From positions 151,465-215,464 of the forward strand of contig JAOUOS010000002.1 in assembly GCA_029880285.1 (NCBI GenBank): a stretch of 64,000 bases of DNA. The letters run 5' to 3'. Below, piece by piece: positions 52,122 to 61,275 of this stretch (the first letter of the stretch is position 1; every line of letters starts with the position of its first letter). Below the pieces are notes generated by a model, which did no database searches, was not told the origin of the DNA, and worked only from the letters and a program-made list of their open reading frames with translations. Made by a program: the position numbers and the translations under genes. The DNA is from Spirochaetia bacterium (GTDB lineage: Bacteria; Spirochaetota; Leptospiria; Turneriellales; JAOUOS01).

Positions 52122-52875
52122 TCGCGGCCTCCCTGCATAAGTCTCTATATGCCTGGGTTACTTTATGAGACGGCGAATAATCATATAAATCTTTTTTTAA
52201 AAGATGTGCCTCTTCAACAACAACCGATTTAGGAATTATTGTTTCAAGAAGCGGGAGTCTTTTTTTTATTTCTGGTATCATAGCCTGCGACAATGAAGTT
52301 CTTTTGTCAAACATTGTAAAAACTCCACCCATAATTTTTAAATTCGGATTATACCTTTTTTTTATGGTTGAAACCGAATCAACAATACTTTGAATGCCAT
52401 CAATAGAAAATTTTGAGGCCTGAAGCGGTATAATTAAATAATCTGCCGCAACCATGGCGTTTATAGTTATAACAGAAAGACTGGGGGGACAGTCAATAAT
52501 AATACATTCAAATTCTTTTTTAACATTTTCTAACGCGTCTCTTAAACGAAAAAAACCGTCTATAGCATTCAAAAGAAGACTTTCAACTTCGACAAGTTCC
52601 AGTGTAGAAGCGATCATTGAAAGGTTAGCTAAATGAGTTTCTTTTATTTGAATACTTTCTGGTTTTTTTGCCTGAAACACAGAAAACACTGTCTCTTCGC
52701 GCGGAACTTTCGTACGATTTAATATAACTCCTGTGGCATTGCATTGAGAATCTAAGTCGATAAGTAATATTTTTTTATTTTTATATTGGCGGGCCAATCC
52801 CGTTGATAATTCAATTGCTGTGGTTGTTTTGGCTACACCGCCTTTTTGATTTGTTATAGATATAACTTTGCCCAT
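52105..52875 (-). CDS. parA: ParA/Soj-family chromosome-partitioning ATPase
   Basis: About 256 residues from the ATG at 52875, chosen because it overlaps the transaldolase stop (TAATG); a GTG at 52884 gives a slightly longer form. Deviant Walker A KGGVAKTTTAIELSTGLA with the signature lysine, then LLIDLDSQCNATG, CIIDCPPSLSVITINA and IPLQASKFSIDGI. ParA dimerises on DNA with ATP and moves cargo. No parB follows, so it may segregate another cargo such as polar or membrane proteins. Confidence 0.9.
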   Translation of the reverse strand: MGKVISITNQKGGVAKTTTAIELSTGLARQYKNKKILLIDLDSQCNATGVILNRTKVPREETVFSVFQAKKPESIQIKETHLANLSMIASTLELVEVESLLLNAIDGFFRLRDALENVKKEFECIIIDCPPSLSVITINAMVAADYLIIPLQASKFSIDGIQSIVDSVSTIKKRYNPNLKIMGGVFTMFDKRTSLSQAMIPEIKKRLPLLETIIPKSVVVEEAHLLKKDLYDYSPSHKVTQAYRDLCREAASAIGF

Positions 52876-53522
52876 TATTCCCACTGGAATTTTTTAGCGT
52901 CTTCTAAGAATTTATCAAGACCTATATCGGTAAGCGGATGTTTTACCAGTTGATTAAAAACTGTAAAAGGGATGGTAGCCACATGCGCTCCCATTAAAGC
53001 CGATTCTTTAAGATGAAGCGGATGCCTTATACTGGCAACAATAATTTTAGTTTTTATTTCATAGGCATTATAAATTTCAATAATTTCTGATATTAGCTGC
53101 ATTCCCTCATGGCTTATATCGTCTAATCTGCCCACAAACGGAGAAACATAAGTGGCCCCCGCCTTCGCGGCTAAAAGAGCCTGAGAAGCAGAAAAACAAA
53201 GAGTTACGTTTGTTTTAATATTTTCTTCAGATAGAACTTTTACCGCTTTAAGCCCCTCGGTAATTAAAGGAACTTTTATGACAATGTTCGAAGCTATTTT
53301 TGAAAGCTCTCTGGCTTCTTTTAATATATTTTCTTTGTCGGTAGATAAAACTTCAGCCGAAACGGGCCCTTTGACTATATCACAAATTTCTTTAATAACC
53401 TGTTTAAACGGCTTGCCTGTTTTAGCCACAAGTGAAGGATTTGTAGTTACACCATCTAAAATGCCCAGTTCATTAGCCGCTTTAATTTCTTCTATGTCGG
53501 CAGTATCTATAAAAAATTCCAT
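52875..53522 (-). CDS. tal: Transaldolase, short fructose-6-phosphate aldolase-like type
   Basis: 215 residues, the compact TalC/FSA subfamily. It starts [31 protein letters not shown] in pattern. The Schiff-base Lys is in [15 protein letters not shown], followed by [29 protein letters not shown] in outline. It exchanges three-carbon dihydroxyacetone units in the non-oxidative pentose phosphate pathway. It complements the transketolase (26264-28167) and epimerase (54804-55463) in this window. It is divergent from the PASTA gene; a 15-bp palindrome lies between. Confidence 0.93.
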   Translation of the reverse strand: MEFFIDTADIEEIKAANELGILDGVTTNPSLVAKTGKPFKQVIKEICDIVKGPVSAEVLSTDKENILKEARELSKIASNIVIKVPLITEGLKAVKVLSEENIKTNVTLCFSASQALLAAKAGATYVSPFVGRLDDISHEGMQLISEIIEIYNAYEIKTKIIVASIRHPLHLKESALMGAHVATIPFTVFNQLVKHPLTDIGLDKFLEDAKKFQWE

Positions 53523-53541
53523 AGGCCCTGTTTAAATTTAT

Positions 53542-53556
53542 ATGACATAATGTCAT
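53542..53556. promoter_or_regulatory. Perfect palindrome in a divergent promoter region
   Basis: ATGACAT-A-ATGTCAT, two 7-bp arms around one base, in the 106-nt gap between transaldolase (minus) and the PASTA gene (plus). Size, symmetry and position fit a dimeric repressor operator controlling both genes. The regulator cannot be named. No other full copy was noticed in the window. Confidence 0.45.
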
Positions 53557-53628
53557 TTTATTTTTGTATTTTATTAAAACCTTATTTTTTATATGTTTAC
53601 ACCGTGAAAAAAATTGTCAGCATTACCT

Positions 53629-54807
53629 ATGGAATACGATACAAATCCCTATTCTACGCCGCCCAAACCATCTGTACACTTAAAACCTGAAAACCGCGGC
53701 TTAAATTATTTAACCAGCCTGCTAAGACTTTTTATTTTTTGGTTTGGAGGGTTATCTATATTTTTTATTTTTGGATTTATTATAGTAAAATTTAGAGTAG
53801 CTGATAAAACAGATATTCAAACTCCTGCTCTTATAGGCAGCATGTATCTTGATGTACATAATCAAATAACAGAAGACGGTTTTAGGGTAGAAGTTGAAAA
53901 AGTACATTCATCTGAATATCCCACAGGGTACATAATAGCTCAGAATATTTCTCCGGGAGAAATTGTTAAAGAGGGAGCAAGACTGATACTTTTGGTAAAC
54001 CAGGGGAAAGCTTTAATTGAAACCCCTAATTTAACGGGCATTTCTGAAAATCTTGTTGACGGCTTATTAAAAAACATACCAGTAGCGGGCATAAATTATT
54101 CGCTTCAAAAAGGGACAGTAACTTATATACCCGACAGCACCCCAAAAGGAGAAATACTTTCTCAAAACCCACCCGCAGGAACGCCGGTTATTCCAGATTA
54201 TCCTGTTTCATTTTTAATATCATCGGGAAGAGAAGCACTCTCTGCTAATTTTCAATTAAACCAAATAAACCTTAAAGGGCTGGATGTTCATATCGCGCAA
54301 AAAATTGCTTTTTTAAGAAAAATCCCCATGCAAATTGAAACAAAAAGAATCACTAACCCTGAACTTCATGGTAAAATTATTTCATATAATATAGAAGAAA
54401 TTGAAAAAACTTTTTCAAAAAATATAAAATATAAATGGATGGTAACCATAGGCAGATACGCGTATACAGATGAAAATAAAGATTACCCTTTTAGGGTAAG
54501 ATGGATTGATCCTGAGAATGAAGACTTAAACGAGGGACTTTATACTATAGCAAGAACAAAACATGTATTTGATAAAGATTATATTTTAAGTACGATAAAA
54601 AAAGAAAACGACGATGTTACAGAAGACAGCGAACCAGAGGCCTTTATTAAAGTGGGATTAAATCCTTTTCCTGTTTTTTACAGGCCGGGCGAAAAGTTAA
54701 TTTTTTATGAAGGCTACTACAGCGGCAAATTCGCGTCTAATAAAAAACAAATAGAACCCGCAAAAGAACCCGCGGCCATCATACAATTACAGGGAGCTAA
54801 AATATGA
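53629..54807 (+). CDS. PASTA-domain membrane protein without kinase domain
   Basis: About 392 residues from the ATG at 53629 (a TTG at 53614 is an alternative). It has a short cytoplasmic N-terminus, a TM helix (LLRLFIFWFGGLSIFFIFGFII), and then at least two and probably three PASTA repeats (TPALIGSMYLDVHNQI to ILLVNQG; TPNLTGISENLVDGLL to SFLISSG), with SPGEIVKEGARL and PPAGTPVIP loops. PASTA domains bind muropeptides or uncrosslinked peptidoglycan. The C-terminal ~130 residues are unrelated. It overlaps rpe by 4 nt. Confidence 0.8.
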   Translation: MEYDTNPYSTPPKPSVHLKPENRGLNYLTSLLRLFIFWFGGLSIFFIFGFIIVKFRVADKTDIQTPALIGSMYLDVHNQITEDGFRVEVEKVHSSEYPTGYIIAQNISPGEIVKEGARLILLVNQGKALIETPNLTGISENLVDGLLKNIPVAGINYSLQKGTVTYIPDSTPKGEILSQNPPAGTPVIPDYPVSFLISSGREALSANFQLNQINLKGLDVHIAQKIAFLRKIPMQIETKRITNPELHGKIISYNIEEIEKTFSKNIKYKWMVTIGRYAYTDENKDYPFRVRWIDPENEDLNEGLYTIARTKHVFDKDYILSTIKKENDDVTEDSEPEAFIKVGLNPFPVFYRPGEKLIFYEGYYSGKFASNKKQIEPAKEPAAIIQLQGAKI

Positions 54808-55463
54808 AAATATCACCTTCAATATTAGCAGCCAATCTTACCAGACTAAGTGAAGCGCTTTCAAAACTTAACTCTGAAGTAACTGATTTTATACATCTAG
54901 ATATCATGGATGGACATTTTGTTCCCCCATTAACTTTTGGCGAACAGCTGTCAACGGCTATTAAAAAAGAAACTTCTATTCCGTTAGATATTCACCTTAT
55001 GACCGCTCAGCCCGAAAAAGAAATTCCAAAATATTATGAATTAGAACCGCATAATATTACCTTTCATTACGAAGCGGCCAGCTTTCCTATTCGACTTGCG
55101 CAGGAGATTCGCTCTAAAGGTATTAAAGCAGGCATTGCCTTGAACCCGGCTACGCCCGTTGCGGTATTAAATGATATATATACTTATTTTGATTTAATTT
55201 TAATTATGACTGTTGAGCCCGGATACTATGGACAAAGTTTTCTTTCAAATGGTATGCAAAGACTTTCTGAAGTTATGAATTTAAGACAAAGACTTTCTGA
55301 AAAAACAGATCACCTTCCTCTTATTGAAGTTGACGGAGGCGTTAACGCAGAAAATGCCGTTTCTTTAAGAACTATAAATGTTGATATTGCCGTAGCCGGT
55401 TCATTTGTATTTAAAGCTGAAGATTATAACACTCAAATAGAAATTCTTAAAGGGAATATTTAA
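54804..55463 (+). CDS. rpe: Ribulose-phosphate 3-epimerase
   Basis: 219 residues, TIM barrel. It begins KISPSILAANLTRLSEAL, then HLDIMDGHFVPPLTFG (metal and catalytic Asp/His), PLDIHLMTAQPE, GIALNPATPV, TVEPGYYGQSF and EVDGGVNAENA. It interconverts ribulose-5-phosphate and xylulose-5-phosphate. The start overlaps the PASTA gene (ATGA), an arrangement that co-expresses a wall sensor with a sugar-phosphate enzyme; I see no functional reason for it. Confidence 0.96.
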   Translation: MKISPSILAANLTRLSEALSKLNSEVTDFIHLDIMDGHFVPPLTFGEQLSTAIKKETSIPLDIHLMTAQPEKEIPKYYELEPHNITFHYEAASFPIRLAQEIRSKGIKAGIALNPATPVAVLNDIYTYFDLILIMTVEPGYYGQSFLSNGMQRLSEVMNLRQRLSEKTDHLPLIEVDGGVNAENAVSLRTINVDIAVAGSFVFKAEDYNTQIEILKGNI

Positions 55464-55491
55464 TTTATAATAAATAATTTAACCAAAAACA

Positions 55492-56331
55492 ATGGTTTTA
55501 AATACCGCTATAAGTCCGTGCCCTAATGATACCTTTTCTTTTTATTATCTGCTTCATGAAAAGCATGAAAACATACAATTTAAACCCAAATTTTATGATA
55601 TTCAAAAATTAAACGAAGGCGCTCTTAAAAATAAATGGGATATTGTAAAAGCATCTTTCTTAACGGGCTATAAAATTAAAGATAAATATGATTTACTTTC
55701 TTCTGGTTCGGCCATTGGTTTTAATGCCGGACCGGTTTTGCTTTCAAACAGTAAAAAATTGTTATCTAAAAATAAAATTAAAATAGGCCTGCCGGGAAAA
55801 TATACCAGCGCGCATTTTTTATGGAACTACTTTTACAATAGTGAAAAAGCTTTATTTAACAAGTATGAAATTGAAAAAAAATTTATGGTATTTTCTGACA
55901 TATTAACAAAACTTAAAATGAAAGAAATTGATCTTGGCGTGGTAATTCACGAGGGCAGGTTTGTTTATAAAGACTACAATCTTTACATGCAAAAGGACCT
56001 TGGTCAATACTGGGAAGAAAAAACAAAACTGCCTGTGCCTTTGGGAGGAATTTTTATAAAAAAAAATATAAATGAAAATATAAAGAAAAAAGTTGACACT
56101 TTGCTTAAAAATAGCGTAAAAAAAGCATTAGAAGATAGAAATAAAAAGGTAGAAAATTATAAAAATATTTTTAGTTTTATGTCAAAAAAAGCACAGGAAT
56201 TACAAAAAGACGCTATTGAAAAACATATTGATTATTATGTAAATGACAACACAATAAGGCTTTCAAAAACAGCGTTAACATCCATTGAAAAACTATACAA
56301 AGAAATAGAGAAATACAAAAATGAATTTTGA
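55492..56331 (+). CDS. mqnD: 1,4-dihydroxy-6-naphthoate synthase (futalosine pathway)
   Basis: 279 residues with the periplasmic-binding-like MqnD fold: SPCPNDTFSFYYLLH at the N-terminus, DIVKASFLTGY, GSAIGFNAGPVLLS and LGVVIHEGRFVYK. It converts cyclic dehypoxanthinylfutalosine to 1,4-dihydroxy-6-naphthoate, so the organism makes menaquinone by the futalosine route. Its partners mqnA, mqnB and mqnC are not in the window. It overlaps the pyrE start by 11 nt. Confidence 0.93.
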   Translation: MVLNTAISPCPNDTFSFYYLLHEKHENIQFKPKFYDIQKLNEGALKNKWDIVKASFLTGYKIKDKYDLLSSGSAIGFNAGPVLLSNSKKLLSKNKIKIGLPGKYTSAHFLWNYFYNSEKALFNKYEIEKKFMVFSDILTKLKMKEIDLGVVIHEGRFVYKDYNLYMQKDLGQYWEEKTKLPVPLGGIFIKKNINENIKKKVDTLLKNSVKKALEDRNKKVENYKNIFSFMSKKAQELQKDAIEKHIDYYVNDNTIRLSKTALTSIEKLYKEIEKYKNEF

Positions 56332-56932
56332 AAACAATATATTTTTAAATATTAAAGAAGAAAAAGAAAATTTAAAAAACGCTATTAAAACTTTTTCTTA
56401 CAAAGAGAATCATAATGAACTATTTACTCTTGCCTCTGGCAAAAAAAGTCCTTATTATTTTGATTTAAAACAAACTTTACTGCAACCCATTTATCTTCGG
56501 GCTGCCGGCAGCTGTATGCTTTATCTTATTCAAGAGAAATTAGGCAAACTTCCTAAAGCGGCGGCCGGTTTAACAATGGGTGCCGATCCATTAATTTATT
56601 CAATTTCTCTACTAACGGCCGAAATAAACGAACCCATACTGCCTATTATAGTTAGAAAGCAGGAAAAAGATCATGGCAGTCAAAAAAAAATTGAAGGGCT
56701 GTTAAACAAAATAAAAAATATAAATAATGAAGAAATTGTGCTAATAGATGACGTCATTACTACGGGAGGCTCTACTCTTAAAGCCTATGAAGCGATAAAA
56801 GAAGCCGGAATACCGGTAAAATATGCTTTTTGCGTATTAAACCGTTTTGAAGGCGGCAGTGAAAATTTAATGAAACATAATATTGAACTTTTTTCACTAT
56901 TTAATCTGGATGATTTTAGAGCTTCTATTTAA
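56321..56932 (+). CDS. pyrE: Orotate phosphoribosyltransferase
   Basis: 203 residues. TLASGKKSPYYFDLKQTLL binds the orotate/PRPP site, AAGLTMGADPLIYS follows, and the PRPP motif is VLIDDVITTGGSTLKAYEAI. RKQEKDHGSQKKIEG is the flexible catalytic loop (the Lys/His of OPRT). It makes OMP in pyrimidine synthesis. A ~30-residue N-terminal extension precedes the family start. It overlaps mqnD by 11 nt. Confidence 0.94.
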   Translation: MNFENNIFLNIKEEKENLKNAIKTFSYKENHNELFTLASGKKSPYYFDLKQTLLQPIYLRAAGSCMLYLIQEKLGKLPKAAAGLTMGADPLIYSISLLTAEINEPILPIIVRKQEKDHGSQKKIEGLLNKIKNINNEEIVLIDDVITTGGSTLKAYEAIKEAGIPVKYAFCVLNRFEGGSENLMKHNIELFSLFNLDDFRASI

Positions 56933-56949
56933 AAGATTTTATAAAAGAC

Positions 56950-57711
56950 ATGAGTAACAAAGAACATTTTAACCTAAAAAGAAAAATATTTCACTTAATT
57001 GGTCTAATAATACCTGTAATATTTTTTTTTGATATACCTATGCTTTTCAATTTAAATATATTTAAAAATGACACACGCAGCTTTCTATTCTATATACTTA
57101 TTTTTTTAACTCTTTTTATGCTTTTTATTGAGTTTATGCGTTTTCAGTTTTCATCCTGGCAAAAAATATTCCTTAAAATTACGGCCCCACTGTTAAAAAA
57201 AGATGAGACCGATAAAGTACATGGCAGCCTGCCTTTTATAGCGTCTTCGGCTTTAATTGTGGGTTTTTTACCAAAAGAAATCGCAGTGCTTTCTTTTTTG
57301 TTTTTATTGGCAGGCGATCCGGCGGCGGCATACGCGGGAAGCCGCTTTGGAACAATTCGTTTTAAAAATGGTAAAAGCATTCAGGGAACCGCAGCTGCCG
57401 CCATTGTTTGCTTTGTATCAGGATTAATTTTTTTATTATTCTTAAGTATGAACAACAATTTAAATAAAGAAGCATATAATCTATACCTTATTAAACAAGG
57501 CATAATAAACTACAAAGCATTTATTGTTATTTTAACGGGAGCCATAAGCGCGGCTTTATTAGAACTTATCAGCAGGCGGGGTTTTTTAGACGATAATCTA
57601 ATAGTTCCTATTGGTTCTGGGCTTTTTATGACTTTATTAACGGCTTTTTTATACAACAAATCTTTTTCTCAGATATTTTATTCAATTTTCGATTTACTTA
57701 TTCCTTTTTAA
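56950..57711 (+). CDS. Polyprenol/dolichol kinase-like membrane protein (SEC59/DGK1 family)
   Basis: 253 residues, about seven TM segments. The family motif block is VHGSLPFIASSALIVGFLP then AGDPAAAYAGSRFG and KSIQGTAAAAIVCFV, as in CTP-dependent dolichol, phytol and diacylglycerol kinases; NxxKxxxG-like catalytic features correspond to FKNGKSIQG. It phosphorylates a lipid alcohol with CTP, or possibly makes a CDP-lipid. It precedes the LptF/G gene by 9 nt. The lipid substrate is unknown. Confidence 0.78.
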   Translation: MSNKEHFNLKRKIFHLIGLIIPVIFFFDIPMLFNLNIFKNDTRSFLFYILIFLTLFMLFIEFMRFQFSSWQKIFLKITAPLLKKDETDKVHGSLPFIASSALIVGFLPKEIAVLSFLFLLAGDPAAAYAGSRFGTIRFKNGKSIQGTAAAAIVCFVSGLIFLLFLSMNNNLNKEAYNLYLIKQGIINYKAFIVILTGAISAALLELISRRGFLDDNLIVPIGSGLFMTLLTAFLYNKSFSQIFYSIFDLLIPF

Positions 57712-57720
57712 AAAGTTTTT

Positions 57721-58806
57721 ATGAAAATTAAAATATTAGATAAATACATATTTTATAATTTCTTAAAATTATTTTTGGGATCATTTATTTTGCTTATTGG
57801 TGTGGGCATGATTTCAAAAGTCATGGAAACTCTATCGGTTATGGTAAAATTCAAAGGATCGGCCATTCATATTTTAAAATATTATTATTTAAACCTGCCA
57901 AATATGGTTACCATAATTACACCCGCAGCACTCCTTTTTTCAGTAGCATATTCAATAGCGATGTTTTCTAAAAACAATGAGCTGACCGTTATAATGACAT
58001 CGGGAAAGTCTTTCAAGCGTATACTGCTGCCTTTAGTTGTTTTTTCTTTTATATTATCATTTGGCTTATTATGGTTTAATGAAATGGTAACCGCCCCTTC
58101 AAATTTTAAAGCTTATGATGAGCTGACACTAATTAGGGGACGCTCTCATGTACACCGTCTTTACAATCAATCTAACTTCGAAGTAAGGGCCGATACAAGA
58201 TACTATCACATAGGAAAATTTGTGGCAAAACGAGAAGAAGCCCTTGGTGTTCATATTATAGAATTTTCTAAAGAAGGCATCGTAAAAAATATAATTGAAG
58301 GCGAAAAAGTAAAAATATCCCCCGGCAAATGGTTGTTTCAAGACGGGAACATTACTTCTTTTTCAGAAAATGGAGAATTAACGAAAAGAGAATATTTCAA
58401 GAAAAAAGAATTTAATATACCCGAATCGGCAGAATATTTTCATGCCGTTGAAAAAAGATTTGAAGAAACAAATATTTTTGATTTAATGACTTTTATTAAA
58501 GAAAAAAAAGAAAGGGGTGAATCTTTTCTTGAATATGAAGTTGAATTCTACTGGCATCTGGGTTATCCTTTTATATGTTTTTTTCTTGTATTCTTAGGCG
58601 GCATAATGGGAAGTTATCTAAAAAAAGGCGCGATCTCTCAAAGTGTGGGCCTGGCGGTTTTAATGAGTACCATATATTATTTAATTATGTACTTTGGAAA
58701 ATCTCTGGGCAATAGCGGCATTTTGCCGCCAATTTTAGCCGGTTCTATAGCAAATATAGTTTTTTTAGTCATTACAATATACATACTAATTAAAGAAGAA
58801 AAATAA
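57721..58806 (+). CDS. LptF/LptG family permease
   Basis: 361 residues, YjgP/YjgQ family. Three N-terminal TM segments (LFLGSFILLIGVGMISKV, TIITPAALLFSVAYSIAMFS, RILLPLVVFSFILSFGLLWF), a periplasmic beta-jellyroll (~130-250), and three C-terminal TM segments. It belongs to the transporter that moves lipopolysaccharide to the outer membrane with LptB and LptC, none of which is seen here. It supports an outer membrane with LPS, in line with lpxD. Confidence 0.92.
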   Translation: MKIKILDKYIFYNFLKLFLGSFILLIGVGMISKVMETLSVMVKFKGSAIHILKYYYLNLPNMVTIITPAALLFSVAYSIAMFSKNNELTVIMTSGKSFKRILLPLVVFSFILSFGLLWFNEMVTAPSNFKAYDELTLIRGRSHVHRLYNQSNFEVRADTRYYHIGKFVAKREEALGVHIIEFSKEGIVKNIIEGEKVKISPGKWLFQDGNITSFSENGELTKREYFKKKEFNIPESAEYFHAVEKRFEETNIFDLMTFIKEKKERGESFLEYEVEFYWHLGYPFICFFLVFLGGIMGSYLKKGAISQSVGLAVLMSTIYYLIMYFGKSLGNSGILPPILAGSIANIVFLVITIYILIKEEK

Positions 58807-58807
58807 T

Positions 58808-59848
58808 ATGTTAAACGACTCTTTTGAACCAGTTCTGCTGCCTCTTTTTAGATTAAAACCGGCCTTTACTTATGCCGATGGAATTTTTTCACCTATGGAC
58901 AGATTTATCTTTGAATTGAAAACAATTAAAAATAATGAAAATAATTTGATTATTTTTAAAAACGAAAGAAAAAACGCGAAAACTTTTTATCACGATTATT
59001 TAAATTCTAAAAATTTAACATTCAATATAAAAATATCAGAAAAAAAAAGCAATACATCAATTGGTCCCTCTCAAATTATAAATAATTTTGAACAAAATAT
59101 TATTCATGATTTAAAGTATATAAAGAAAAATGAATATTCTTTTAAACCCGCTGAACAATTTTGTCTGTACGGTAAAAAAGAAGATCTTTTTATAGGCAAT
59201 AATACTGATATTTCGTCTATGGCCGTTATAGATTGCCGCGAGGGTCCGGTTATTATTGATAATAATGTTAAAATTTCAGCATTTTCTCATATTATAGGGC
59301 CAGTATATATAGGAGCTTTTAGCCAATTGGACCGTGTTTTTTTAAAAAAGAGCCGCATTGGTTTTAACTGCCGCATAGGCGGAGAAATTGAAAAATCTTT
59401 ATTAGGAAACTTTACCAATAAACATCATGAAGGTTTTATTGGACATACTTTAATAGGCGACTGGGTAAATTTAGGAGCGCTTACAACTACATCTGATTTA
59501 AAAAATAATTATTCAGAAATTAGAATGTACTATAAAGATATAAAATATTCTACAGGAACCATAAAACTGGGTAGTATTATAGGAGATTTTGTTAAAACAT
59601 CTATTGGCACTTTTTTAAACACGGGAACGGTAATTGACACAGCTTCTCTCTTATATAATGATAGAAAGCATTTTAAATACTACCCCCCTTTTTTTTGGGG
59701 AGGCAGCGAGTCAAAAATTTATGAATTTAATAAATTTATAAAAGACTGTAATATAATTATGAAAAGAAGAAACGAAAAACTAAATTCATTTATGTTAAAA
59801 GAACTTAAAAAAACTTATGAAGAGACAAGTCTTTTAAAAACACTATGA
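58808..59848 (+). CDS. GlmU-like bifunctional sugar-nucleotide protein, variant family
   Basis: 346 residues. The N-terminus LLPLFRLKPAFTYADGIFSPMDR resembles the alternative GlmU of Bacteroidota (LLPLTxTRPVAxLRxGI pattern) rather than E. coli GlmU. Residues ~125-320 are hexapeptide beta-helix: GNNTDISSMAVIDCREG, GPVYIGAFSQLDRVFL, and IGHTLIGDWVNLGALTTTSDLKNNY. The nucleotidyltransferase half looks short and lacks the classical LaaGxGTRM loop, so acetyl- or uridylyl-transfer activity needs proof. It lies 2 nt after the LptF/G gene and overlaps the kinase by 4 nt. Confidence 0.75.
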   Translation: MLNDSFEPVLLPLFRLKPAFTYADGIFSPMDRFIFELKTIKNNENNLIIFKNERKNAKTFYHDYLNSKNLTFNIKISEKKSNTSIGPSQIINNFEQNIIHDLKYIKKNEYSFKPAEQFCLYGKKEDLFIGNNTDISSMAVIDCREGPVIIDNNVKISAFSHIIGPVYIGAFSQLDRVFLKKSRIGFNCRIGGEIEKSLLGNFTNKHHEGFIGHTLIGDWVNLGALTTTSDLKNNYSEIRMYYKDIKYSTGTIKLGSIIGDFVKTSIGTFLNTGTVIDTASLLYNDRKHFKYYPPFFWGGSESKIYEFNKFIKDCNIIMKRRNEKLNSFMLKELKKTYEETSLLKTL

Positions 59849-61275
59849 AAAAATTAAGAAAACTATTTAATCTTTCTCAAAAAAAAATTGTTGATGATTT
59901 AAGCGCTGAACTTTCAAAAAGAGATTATCCATCCAGTAAACTTTTAATTCCTCTGGTTTTATTTTCTGTATTCACAGGAGAAATTTTAGTTGAGCATAAC
60001 CTTGAAAAATTTATTGTGCTAGAATATCCATACAAAGCCATTGTTAATTCAATTGTGCTAAGCTTTATTGTCTTTCCTGGTGTTTATTTTTCTATATACA
60101 AACCCCTTATATTAAGAATTCAAAAAAGCAGACGCATAACGGCCGATTTAAGAAAAGATAAAGAAATATTAGATGAAAAAATAAAAGACAGAACCAAAGA
60201 ATTAAAGTTGTCAAATAAAGAATTAAAAGAGAAAATAAAAGAATATGACCGCGCGAAAAAAGCCTTAAAGAAAATGCGAGATTATAACGAGAAAATAATT
60301 TCAAGTTTATCGCCGCTGTGCATTATAGATAAATCTTTTAATATCACTTTTACAAACGAGGCTTTTCAAAAAGAATTTTCATATGATAAAAAATCAGACG
60401 GCAAGAAGAATCTATTTTCTTTACTAAAAATAAACACAAATGAAAAAAAAACTATTAAAGATAAAATAAACATTACCCATGAAGAATCAATACAACATTT
60501 TGAAATAAAAATAAGAAGAAAATTTTTTTCTTTGGCAATGTTTCGTTTTGAAACCGGCGTTGTTATAATTATTACAGACACCACCGAAAGAAAAGAGCTT
60601 GAACTTAGGGTTCAAAAACTTTCAACCGAAGTAATAAACTCTCATGAAAAAGAACGTGAAAGACTGGCAAAAGATTTACATGATTCCGTTGTACAAACAA
60701 TATCTGCGGCAAAACTTAATTTTAAATCATTTGAAAAAGAACCTTCAAAATCATTAATTTATTATTACCGGGGGCAGGAGCTTTTAAGCAAGGCAAACCA
60801 GGAGCTTCGGGAAGCCTGTGAAAACCTTTTTCCCTCTATTCTTACAAATTTAGGGATAGAGTCAACATTAAACTGGCATTCCAGGCATTATCTAATTGAA
60901 AATAATATAAAAACAAATATAAAAACTGAAATTAAAGAAGAAATACCCCATGAAATACAAGTTCATTTATATAGAATCTTTCAAGAAATTATATCAAACA
61001 TACTTCGTCATTCAAAGGCTAATAAAGTAAAAATAAATTGTTATGCGATAAAAAACAATCAGGTAGACATGATTATTGAAGATAACGGCATAGGATTTTC
61101 TCTTGAAGAAGCCTTAAAAAAACAAAAAAGTTTCGGATTAAACAGTATAAGACAGAGAATTGAAGCCATGAATGGCAAGTTAAGTATAGAATCTAAAAAA
61201 AATATTGGCACAAAATACAAAATATGTGTAGTTTGGGAGAGTAAAAATGAAACCGGTAAAAATATATCTGGCTGA
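59845..61275 (+). CDS. Membrane histidine kinase, NarX/DegS-like (HisKA_3)
   Basis: 476 residues. Two TM segments (LLIPLVLFSVFTGEILVE, AIVNSIVLSFIVFPGVYFSI), a coiled coil (~100-145), a PAS-like domain (SLSPLCIIDKSFNITFTNEAF), then the HisKA_3 motif ERERLAKDLHDSVVQTISAAK with the phosphorylated His. HATPase boxes: EIISNILRHSKANKVKI, EDNGIGFS, FGLNSIRQRIEAMNG. The extracytoplasmic loop is very short, so it may sense membrane or cytoplasmic cues. It overlaps the response regulator by 29 nt. Confidence 0.9.
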   Translation: MKKLRKLFNLSQKKIVDDLSAELSKRDYPSSKLLIPLVLFSVFTGEILVEHNLEKFIVLEYPYKAIVNSIVLSFIVFPGVYFSIYKPLILRIQKSRRITADLRKDKEILDEKIKDRTKELKLSNKELKEKIKEYDRAKKALKKMRDYNEKIISSLSPLCIIDKSFNITFTNEAFQKEFSYDKKSDGKKNLFSLLKINTNEKKTIKDKINITHEESIQHFEIKIRRKFFSLAMFRFETGVVIIITDTTERKELELRVQKLSTEVINSHEKERERLAKDLHDSVVQTISAAKLNFKSFEKEPSKSLIYYYRGQELLSKANQELREACENLFPSILTNLGIESTLNWHSRHYLIENNIKTNIKTEIKEEIPHEIQVHLYRIFQEIISNILRHSKANKVKINCYAIKNNQVDMIIEDNGIGFSLEEALKKQKSFGLNSIRQRIEAMNGKLSIESKKNIGTKYKICVVWESKNETGKNISG

